DNA of 39,964 nt from DASVEE01 sp036399695 (GTDB lineage: Bacteria > Acidobacteriota > Thermoanaerobaculia > Gp7-AA8), in assembly GCA_036399695.1 (NCBI GenBank), contig DASWMP010000201.1, positions 1 to 39,964 on the forward strand. The letters are read 5' to 3'. Numbering within the stretch: position 1 is the first letter of the stretch; each line of letters starts with the position of its first letter. A model generated the notes under the pieces. That model ran no database searches, was not told the DNA's origin, and saw only the letters and a list, made by a program, of their open reading frames with translations. A program made the translations under genes and the position numbers. Positions 7,123-14,700 of this stretch are shown one piece after another.

Positions 7123-8406
7123 TCACTCCAGTTCGTTCCAGTCCACGGTACTCGGCGTGTTCGATTTCGCGAACAGCGTTGCGAGCATTTCGTCGGGTGG
7201 GTAGATGCGCAGGTCGCCGAACTCGCTCGGGCGGCGGTTCTTGATCGTGAAGAGCGAGCGTTGCGTAACGTAATCGAAGTTGGCGTAGTAGTCGTCGTTC
7301 TTTTTCTGCTCGAACATCGTTCGCAGGACGTCGAGCTGGCGGGTGAGGTGGTCGTCGCTCTCGGCGAAGACGTGCGTCGTGGGTTTTGCCGTCTGCTTCT
7401 TCTTCGGCGGGTCGAGACCGATGGCCGTCAGGCGGAGGTCCTCGAGCTGCTGCTTGTAGCGATCGATCTTCGGCCCTTTCTTCTCCTCGGGCAGCAGGAG
7501 GGCCGGGACGCGGCTGCAGTTCGCGCGGTGGATGGCGTCGCTGCGGGTGATCCAGCCGAGGTTCGTCACGCCGCAGCGGGCGCTGACGTTGCTCGTCAGG
7601 TTGTCGATGAAGGGCTTCACCGCCGTGTTGAACGAGTCCTCCACGCCATTGAACAGGTTCAGCACGTAGTGCACGCGGAACTCGTCGATCGTGTTCTGCA
7701 CCGTCCGCGTGATCGGGTGATCGCCGAGGTTGTGCAGCAGGTCGAGGGCGAAGGCGTCGAGGTTCTGCACCGAGGAGTCGTAGACGTCCTCCACACGGTC
7801 GATCAGCTCGTTGCTGAGCCGCCAGTAATCCATTCCGCCGGGCATGGTCTCGAAGAACGGCGATTCCTTCGTGAAGATCAGCCGGAGCTTACGGAAGAGG
7901 ATCGCCTTGACGATGTCCGAGGCGGCCAGCGTCGCGCTCGGGAGGTGCGGCGTGAAGACGAGGATGCCGGAGTTCGAGAAGGGGAGGAAGTCGATGACGT
8001 TCGAGTCGAGACCGGCGCGCATGTCGAGCACCACGTAATCGGTGTCGAGCGAATTGATGGCGGCGATGAGCCTCGCTTTGTGCGCCGCGCCGAAGTTCGT
8101 GATCTCGTCGATCAGGTGGAGCGGCCCGGCGATGAAGCCGAAGTTCCGGAAGCGCTGCTGCGGGTCGAGCGAATCGGAAAGATGCGTGACACAAGCCGAC
8201 AGCGGCTCGTTGCGCCGGAAGAAGTGGTAGAGGTCTTTCGAGATCGGCGTGTCGATGGCGTTGCGGATCGCCGACGTGCCGGTATCCAGGTCGACCAGCA
8301 CCGTCCGGCCGTGCCTGGAGAGCGCGAGAGCGAAGTTGATCGCGAAGGTCGTCTTGCCGACGCCGCCCTTCCCCGATGACACAGGGATGATCCGCTTGAT
8401 CGCCAC
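7123..8406 (-). CDS. MinD/ParA-family ATPase with C-terminal extension
   Basis: A 427-residue P-loop ATPase of the deviant Walker A class, with SGKGGVGKTT at 11-20 carrying the signature lysine. A switch-type aspartate follows in VLVDLDTG, and VVLDMRAG is the Walker B-like segment. Residues after about 260 form a charged extension not found in short MinD proteins. Relatives position cell poles, flagella, chemoreceptors or septa, or load plasmid partition complexes. No partition or flagellar partner is in view, so the cargo is unknown. The start is GTG 8406, just before the first beta strand. It is divergent from the Crp-like regulator with 44 bp between the starts, so the two probably share a promoter region. 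Confidence 0.82.
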   Translation of the reverse strand: MAIKRIIPVSSGKGGVGKTTFAINFALALSRHGRTVLVDLDTGTSAIRNAIDTPISKDLYHFFRRNEPLSACVTHLSDSLDPQQRFRNFGFIAGPLHLIDEITNFGAAHKARLIAAINSLDTDYVVLDMRAGLDSNVIDFLPFSNSGILVFTPHLPSATLAASDIVKAILFRKLRLIFTKESPFFETMPGGMDYWRLSNELIDRVEDVYDSSVQNLDAFALDLLHNLGDHPITRTVQNTIDEFRVHYVLNLFNGVEDSFNTAVKPFIDNLTSNVSARCGVTNLGWITRSDAIHRANCSRVPALLLPEEKKGPKIDRYKQQLEDLRLTAIGLDPPKKKQTAKPTTHVFAESDDHLTRQLDVLRTMFEQKKNDDYYANFDYVTQRSLFTIKNRRPSEFGDLRIYPPDEMLATLFAKSNTPSTVDWNELE

Positions 8407-8450
8407 CGTAGCGCGCAGTTTATCCTGAGAGGTAGAATCACCACCGCTTG

Positions 8451-9131
8451 ATGCAGACGGTCCTTTTCCGCAAGTTCCCCCTCTTCTCCGATCTCGACGA
8501 ACGGGAGTTGCAGTCGATCGCCGCCGTGGCCAAGACGCGCCGCTACGCGAAAGACGATGTGATCTTCCACGCCGACGAGAGCGGAGACGTCTTCTGCCTG
8601 ATCCGTGAAGGACAGGTGAAGATCACGATGATCTCGCCCGAGGGTAAGGAGATCATCCTCTCCCTCCTCGGCCCGGGAGACTTTTTCGGCGAGATGGCGC
8701 TCCTCGATGACGAGCCCCGCTCGGCGACGGTCGTCGCCACCGAGCCGCTCGAGCTCGTCACGATCTGGCGCTCCGACTTTCTGCAGATCCTGGCCGAGAA
8801 CTTCGACATCACGAAGAAGGTGCTGGGCGAGCTCTCGAAACGGCTGCGCAGCGCGTCGAGCCGCATCGAGTCTCTGGCGACGATGGACGTCTACGGCCGT
8901 CTGGCGCGCTTCTTCCTCGACCTGGCCCGCGATTCCGGCAAGGTGCTGGACAACGGCTACGTCGCCGTGACCCGCCCGACGCACCAGGCCATCGCCAACA
9001 TGATCGGCACCTCGCGCGAAACCGTGTCGCGCCTGATCCACGACCTCATGCGCCAGAACCTCCTCCTCTCCGAGGGGAAGACGATCTACCTGCGCAAGAC
9101 GGCCATCGATCAGTTCAAAGCCGAGGTCTGA
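8451..9131 (+). CDS. Crp/Fnr-family transcriptional regulator
   Basis: A 226-residue regulator. The N-terminal cyclic-nucleotide-binding beta roll covers about residues 8-125 and includes GDFFGEMALLDDEPRSAT, which matches the phosphate-binding cassette of the family. A dimerisation helix follows, then a C-terminal winged helix with the recognition segment TSRETVSRLIHDL. The Cys cluster of Fnr-type iron-sulfur sensors is absent from the N-terminus, so it is more likely to bind a nucleotide than to sense oxygen. ATG 8451 is used. A TTG directly before it is the other possible start. No Shine-Dalgarno is seen. It is divergent from the MinD-like gene and followed by a phospholipid-synthesis gene across a hairpin element. 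Confidence 0.9.
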   Translation: MQTVLFRKFPLFSDLDERELQSIAAVAKTRRYAKDDVIFHADESGDVFCLIREGQVKITMISPEGKEIILSLLGPGDFFGEMALLDDEPRSATVVATEPLELVTIWRSDFLQILAENFDITKKVLGELSKRLRSASSRIESLATMDVYGRLARFFLDLARDSGKVLDNGYVAVTRPTHQAIANMIGTSRETVSRLIHDLMRQNLLLSEGKTIYLRKTAIDQFKAEV

Positions 9132-9139
9132 ACGGAATT

Positions 9140-9225
9140 GCGGATTGAGAATTGAGGATTGAGGAAAGCGCCGGCCAGCGGATGCTTCTTCTTCCTCAAT
9201 CCTCAATCCTCAATTCTTAATCCGC
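9140..9225. repeat. Inverted repeat with heptad arms (GATTGAG class)
   Basis: The left arm (9140-9166) and right arm (9192-9225) are complementary and made of GATTGAG/CTCAATC units, with a spacer of about 25 bp. The right arm ends exactly at the base before the ATG of the next gene (9226). Confidence 0.85.
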
Positions 9226-9789
9226 ATGCTGACCCTCCCGAACATCCTGACGCTCGGCCGGCTGGCGCTGGTCCCGTGGTTCCTGATGGCGTCGTACCGG
9301 GAGCAGTGGAAGCTCGCGCTCATCATCTTCATCAGTGCCGCCATTACGGACGTCCTCGACGGCTTCCTCGCCCGTCGCATGAACCTCCGTTCGCGGCTCG
9401 GCGCCGTGCTCGACCCCGCCGCCGACAAGATCCTGATGATCTGCGGCTTCCTCTTCTACACCCTGCACGGCAGCCCCGCCGTCCGCCTCCCGGCCTGGCT
9501 GACGTTCACCGTCTTCATCCGCGACTTCCTGATCGTCGTCTTCGCCTACCTCCTCTACACGAGGGTCCAGGTGAAACGCTTCCCCCCGTCGTGGGCCGGC
9601 AAAGCATCGACCGTGACGCAAGCCGTCACCCTCGCCGCCACCATCGCCGTCAACGCCTTCGCGCCCGGCCCGACGCGAGTCCTGGAAGTCCTCTTCCGCC
9701 TGGCGCTGGTCATCACCCTTTTCTCCGGCTGGGACTACATGCGGCGAGGAAAGGGCCTGCTGGAGGGCACGCCGGGCGAGGCGATTTGA
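9226..9789 (+). CDS. pgsA: CDP-alcohol phosphatidyltransferase (PgsA-like)
   Basis: A 187-residue integral membrane enzyme that swaps CMP of a CDP-lipid for an alcohol. It is most likely phosphatidylglycerophosphate synthase, given the length and the N-terminal MLTLPNILTLGRL. The family signature is complete: Asp42, Asp45, Gly46, Ala49, Arg50, Gly59, Asp63 and Asp67 (DxxDG..AR...G...D...D). Several hydrophobic segments follow. It has no Shine-Dalgarno, because the arm of an inverted repeat fills that position. Another member of the family, such as cardiolipin or phosphatidylserine synthase, cannot be excluded from sequence alone. Confidence 0.88.
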   Translation: MLTLPNILTLGRLALVPWFLMASYREQWKLALIIFISAAITDVLDGFLARRMNLRSRLGAVLDPAADKILMICGFLFYTLHGSPAVRLPAWLTFTVFIRDFLIVVFAYLLYTRVQVKRFPPSWAGKASTVTQAVTLAATIAVNAFAPGPTRVLEVLFRLALVITLFSGWDYMRRGKGLLEGTPGEAI

Positions 9790-9854
9790 GGCATAACTGC
9801 CGGGTCCAATCCGTCCAGTTCCTGGACATCGCTCTCCACGAAGGAGTAACCAAC

Positions 9855-10317
9855 GGTCATCCGCGAGTTACCGGCGATCACTCGCGGATGAAAAATGATC
9901 ACTCGCGGATGAAGAGTCTTCACGCGCGGATGAAGAATCTTCACTCGCGGATGACCGCCGATCACTCGCGGATGACCGCCGATCACTCGCGGATAACCGC
10001 AGCGCTCCAAATCAGAACACAAGCGTTCTAAATCAGAACACCACCATTACTCGCGGATGATCATCGGTATCGACGAGATGAAGATTGTTGATGCCCGGAT
10101 GACCGCGGGTAACGGCGGGAAGCGCTCGCGAACCTCCCGGATCACCACCCGCAGACCCGGGGAAGCGCGCCGTACTCCGCCGATGACCGCGCGTAACTCA
10201 CGAGTGTCGCGGCGTACCTCCCGGATGACGCCGCGTAACCCGTTCATGACCCGAAGCAACTCGCGGATCACGACCCGCAACTCCCGGATGACGCTGAGCA
10301 ATCTCGGCGTGCGGTGG
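9855..10317. repeat. Degenerate tandem array, 21-bp period
   Basis: About 22 units of 21 bp. The best are six consecutive units at 9876-10001 sharing the core ACTCGCGGATGA. The first unit (9855-9875) carries that core inverted (TCATCCGCGAGT at 9857-9868). Two units at 10002-10043 share AAATCAGAACAC exactly 21 bp apart. After a single 1-bp phase shift the core resumes at 10049 and recurs at multiples of 21 bp as variants such as CTCCCGGATGA up to about 10300. Because 21 is divisible by three, several frames translate as seven-residue repeats (HSRMTAD-like on +, VIREVRR-like on -). These open frames, including 10047-10301 on the minus strand, may be by-products of the DNA repeat. This is not a CRISPR array, as no unique spacers are present. 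Confidence 0.9.
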
Positions 10318-10765
10318 CGAAGGAGGGTGTCTCAAAACCTAAGTCGCCGCTCTGGTACACGCGTAAGCGGCCTGGTACACGGATAAGAGCGGTGGCTATC
10401 CGCCACCGCACGCCGACGCTCTGGGAACAACTCGAGTGAGCTTGTCGCAGCGCGATTCTCAATCTCCACCGATTCCGCCAACCAACGGCGGTAGCATGCC
10501 GATTCTTCATAACCATAGAACGCCTTTGTCGGGACCGGCATACAAACGCGACGATTCAACTCCAGAGATGCTGCGAGACGCCGAACAGGCTCCAAGGCCC
10601 CATACAGACGGAAGTGGCACCCTGAAAACTTCGCGTGGGACTTCCCAGAAAACCCATTCGCCTGGTCGATCAAGCCACGTGTTCGTTCCTTTGGCTCGCC
10701 GCGGCGGTCGGGAAAACGCAATGGACGTAATCATCGATCTCGGTTACCGCGGCAACACGATGCGA
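10318..10765. other. No confident gene; lower-GC decayed stretch
   Basis: Open frames on both strands here look random and none shows a recognisable family. A near-repeat of CTGGTACACGCGTAAG/CTGGTACACGGATAAG occurs at about 10351-10390. A perfect 8-bp hairpin with loop TATCC lies at 10389-10409. The base composition is visibly less GC-rich than in the flanking housekeeping genes and resembles that of the RHS tail further on. It may be the remains of genes exchanged at the RHS locus. Confidence 0.5.
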
Positions 10766-11290
10766 CTAGCAGGGAGATGTCTCGCTGGAGACTGGAGTTT
10801 GTCCGCCACAGGATTGCTGCTGTTTCTCCTCAGGCGTTCCGGCTTCTCTCGCGCGCGCTGCCAGAGCATCGACGCCGCCTGCCATTCTTCTGTCGGTGCG
10901 ACTCGTTCCACCCTGTGCCATCGATTGCGTTTCGCGGGCCGTTTCGGCCGCATTCATGTCTTCAGCGAACGCAATATCAACGACTACGCCACCGATGAGC
11001 GAGAGCTTGATGCCGTAACCTACCAGGAGGCGGAATGCTTTAGGACTTGTCCTGATGCCGGAGATCACCAGCTTTCGCTCATCCTGAGTCAGCGGTCAGG
11101 AATCCGGCGTCACTTTCCAGACACCGTTAGTGCCGAATTCCTTCATCGGTTCTCGAGCCGTTCTTTTTACGGTGATGCCCACAACGCCGTTAGTTAGAAT
11201 GTTTGAGTTTGTATGACCCCAATATCTCGCAGCTAGATTTTCGGTCAATCCGCCGGTGGCCAGAGTAGAGTAATCACCGAGATGCTTAGA
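10766..11290 (-). pseudogene. Remnant coding segment downstream of the RHS locus
   Basis: Reading the minus strand in one frame from 11290 gives 64 protein-like residues containing GDYSTLATGGLTEN, ARYWGHTNSN and EFGTNGVWKV, then a TGA (11098-11096). The same frame continues with ERKLVISGIRTSPKAF, LVGYGIKLSLIGGVVVDIAF and a charged tail to a TAG at about 10766. A TAG at 11293-11291 precedes it and there is no start codon or ribosome binding site. The residue mix is that of real protein, whereas the other frames look random. Its place directly behind an RHS toxin and immunity pair suggests a displaced C-terminal toxin tip or an old immunity gene. No family is recognised. Confidence 0.4.
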
Positions 11291-11335
11291 CTAATTTGAA
11301 CGGCTTGCGCACGACGTGAATGTGACAAAGCAGAA

Positions 11336-11707
11336 CTAATGGAACGAGATTGTTTTTACGAGCCGCGATTCCCTGTGCTCGTCTGCCGATAAGGCTAGCT
11401 CGCCACGCCAACTCTGGACCACGTTGCGAGAGCCTGTGGAGCGGTGAAGCTGAAAGTCGCGATCATACTTGAGCAGAAGCCCTGGAGCACGATTAGCGCG
11501 CAGAAGCTTCCATTCGCCCGAGGCCGTGAGCCGCTTACCGTCAATGACCATTGAATGTACAAAGGTAGCGTCGGGGCGCAGTACCAACTTCTCGCCGTTC
11601 GCCCCGTCGTGCGCTTGCCAGGTGCCGAGTAGATCATCTGGCTCAACGTGCGGAGTGCACGCAAAGACAAACGGAAGCAGCAGAAGCAGCGCAGTGCAAG
11701 CCCTCAT
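11336..11707 (-). CDS. Small lipocalin-like lipoprotein, candidate immunity protein
   Basis: A 123-residue lipoprotein. The signal peptide MRACTALLLLLPFVFAC ends in the lipobox VFAC with the lipidated Cys17. The mature part begins DLLGTWQAH and has the LxGTW...GxW layout of small lipocalin-like lipoproteins. Its ATG overlaps the RHS stop by 4 bp (ATGA), so it is translationally coupled to it. In polymorphic toxin loci the gene directly after the toxin usually encodes immunity. A lipid-anchored immunity protein would fit a toxin that acts in the envelope. That role is inference from position and localisation, not from homology. The upstream in-frame extension to 11737 lies inside the RHS gene and is rejected. 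Confidence 0.75.
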   Translation of the reverse strand: MRACTALLLLLPFVFACTPHVEPDDLLGTWQAHDGANGEKLVLRPDATFVHSMVIDGKRLTASGEWKLLRANRAPGLLLKYDRDFQLHRSTGSRNVVQSWRGELALSADEHRESRLVKTISFH

Positions 11708-14700
11708 CGGCAACCCGGCGGTAAGTCTTCCGTCCATCGAAACCTCTCGTCAACATTTCCCATGAATGGCACCGCACCACCGCGTTCTTTGTGCGGTACG
11801 CCGTTAATGTGATAGAGCAGCGACCAAGCGGAGAGTTGGTTGGCAACCGTGTACATAACGCGGCCATCTCCGAGTCGATCGAAGCGGTAGCTGAAGCCGC
11901 CCACCTGCGCAGCGATAGGATTGTTTACAAATGACCCGTTCGCAATCGTTTCACGATAAGCGACGGCGTGGTCGTAGCTGCCGGGATAGAACGGTGTGAG
12001 CGAAGAGTCTTGACAGCCACCCTGCACGAAGTCGTCGCGCATCTGACTGGCGCCGGGTGACCTCGCGATATCCCTGGTTTGGAAGTCGTCACCGTTATAA
12101 AGCCGCCGATCGGAGCCACCCTCCACCAGAAAATCGAAAAAGATATCTCCCAAGTAGTCTAGGCGGTCGGCCTTAGCGCTGACTTCGATTTCCTCCGAGC
12201 AAATCTTCTCCACCGTTCCGTCGTCGTTCGTGACGGTTACGCACTTAAAGATCTGACCGGTAGGGTCCGTGTAATTCATGGGGTTATTCATCACATACGA
12301 ATAGCGATTCAAAGTCTGAGGAAGCTCCACCCGCATGCTTTTATTCGAGGGATCCACGCTCAAGAACCTACCCCAGTTCGGGTTGTAAAAGCGCGCGTGC
12401 ATGTAATCAAGATACTCCGGGCCGATGTCGGTGTCGCGTTCGTGGCCGGTGAACTGGAGGGGGCCGGCGCCTTCGAGGCCGCCGGCGCCGAAGGGGGCGT
12501 AGTCCTGGGTATCGACGATGGAGAAGGTGTCGCTGATGACGCGGCGGGAGCCGAGATGGTCGGCGTGGTGGTAGAGGGTGAGGGGGGCGCCGATCCAGGG
12601 CTCGAGCGTGGCGAGGAGGGTGCTGCCGCGCCAGACATACTCCCGGTCGCGGGTGGAGAGGTAGCCTTCCTCGGTCGGCTCGTCTTTCCATTGCGCGAGG
12701 AGCAGGCCGCTCGGGTGGCGTACGGACCAGGCGATGCTCGTCCAGGGCGTCAGGAAAAAGTCGGCGCCGGTGATGTAGCGGACCGTCGCGATGCGTTCGT
12801 TGTCGGCGGTGTAGAGGTAGCCGACGTCCAGCGTCGGGCCGTTGCAGGCGGGGCAGTTCGGACGGGGCGGGGCGGTGCTGTCGATGGAGAGGCGCGACAT
12901 CATCCCGGCGCCGTCCCAGGTGTAGCGGTACGTGCTGCCGTCCGGCGCGACCGACGAGCTCATGCTCCCGCCGGTGTCGTACGTGACGCCGGCGGTGAGA
13001 CGGTTTTTCGCCGAATCGACGGCGATGTTCGACGCCGAGACGCCGACCGAGCGCGACGTCCGATTACCGAACGGATCGTAGGTGAACCGTTCGCTCGACG
13101 TGCCAGTGTTCGTTTCCACGAGGCGGTTCACCTTGTCGTAGCGATAGCTCGTGCCGCCGATCGCGCGGATGTTGCTGCTGCCGTCATAGCGGTACGGCCC
13201 GAGCTCCAGGCCGTTCCCCTCCGTTAGCGTGTGATCGCACGGGTCACCCGGGACCTCGGTGGCGTCGACACCCCACTGAAGGATGAGGATCGAGCAGGGC
13301 CGTCCGCTGACGGGATCGAGCTTCCAGAGCTCCTGCACCGCGGGCGTGCGTACTTCCTTGATCACGCCGCTCGGGTGATACGTCATGCCGCTCAGGTAAT
13401 CCCAGGACGAGAAGGTGCCGAGGTCATCGAGTTGACGGAGGTATCCATTCCCGTAGCGATGCGCGAGTTGCCGGCTTGCATCGCGGGAGGTGCATTCGGC
13501 ATCAAGGCAGCGGCCCGGATACTTCAGGACGTCGAGCAGCCCGAGGTCATTCGTCGATTGCGAATAGATCGTGTCGAACCGGTGCAACCTGCCGCCGGCG
13601 ACGATCGTCTGGCGCGACGAAATCCTGCCGCCGCGGTCGTGATACTGGTAGCGCTCCTCCACTGTGATGCGTCCTTGGAGCCGCGCCTGATCGTTGTAGC
13701 GCGTGGCACTGAACAGCTTCCCATTGCGGGCGTCGCACGTGCCGGTCGTGCAGCCCACCGGATCGTTCGCCGTCGCGTAGACGAAGCGCTTGAGCTCCGT
13801 CCCGTTGGCTGTGACCAGCGTCGGACGCTCGGCGCGGTCGAACGTGAACCTCAGCTCGTAGGGACCGTCGACAGCGCGGGTGGCGTGGCCGCGCGCGTCG
13901 AAGTCGCTGTACAGCATCGGCGCATCCTTCTCCGGATGCACCTCCGACGTCAGAAAGCCTCGGCCGTCATAGACAAACGTCCGCTCCTGCACGACCCCGG
14001 CTTCCGTGCGCACGCGCCGCAGTCCCGCGGCGTCATAGGTGTAAACGGTCGGCACATTCGCGCTGTTCGTGCCGGAGGGCTCGGTGACGCGGCGGAGCCG
14101 GCCGAAGCCGTCCATCTCCTCGATGGTCGTGGCGTCCTCCTCGCCCGACGCTGTCGTGGCCACGCGCACGGTACGCGTCGTCGTGAAGGCGTTCGGGTAC
14201 GTCAGCACCGTCGTCTTCCCGTCGGGCGCGGTGATGGTCTGTACGCGCCGCAGTGCGTCGTAGGTGGAGGTCGTCAGATACGCGGCGGGTTGTGTGTCGC
14301 TCGTGAAGCGCTCCCACTCCGAGGCTGCGGTCTGCCAGCCGATGGAGTTGTGGCGGTACTGGCGAAGACTCCATGCCTGCACCGGATTGCCGGTGGAGGG
14401 ATCGGTCTCGTCGGGCATCCTTCGCTTCTCTCGCAGCAGCCGGCCGAACGCGTCGTATGCGTAGTCGGTAGCGAGCGTTCCCGCCGCTTCCGCCGAGACC
14501 TGACGTGCCGTTACCTGCGCAGGAGTGTGGATGCCGCTCGATAGAGAGGCGTTCGTGTACGCGTACGTGGTCAGAGCGATGCCCGATGCGGCGATGGAGA
14601 CGAGCCGTCCGGCGGTGTCGTACGAAAAGTCGGCTGGCAGGCCCGCTGTATCACGGCTTCGCCGCGCGCGTCCGGTGGCGGCGTCGATGTCAACGTCGTA

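Noticed and set aside
6520..8379. 619-residue open frame on the plus strand
   Set aside because: It is antisense to the M28 peptidase and the MinD-like ATPase and crosses the gap between them. The composition is that of a shadow frame.
9855..10317. CRISPR array
   Set aside because: The repeats are back to back at 21 bp without unique spacers, and no cas genes are near.
10436..11197. 253-residue plus-strand open frame
   Set aside because: No start context and random-like composition. The opposite strand gives the more protein-like reading.
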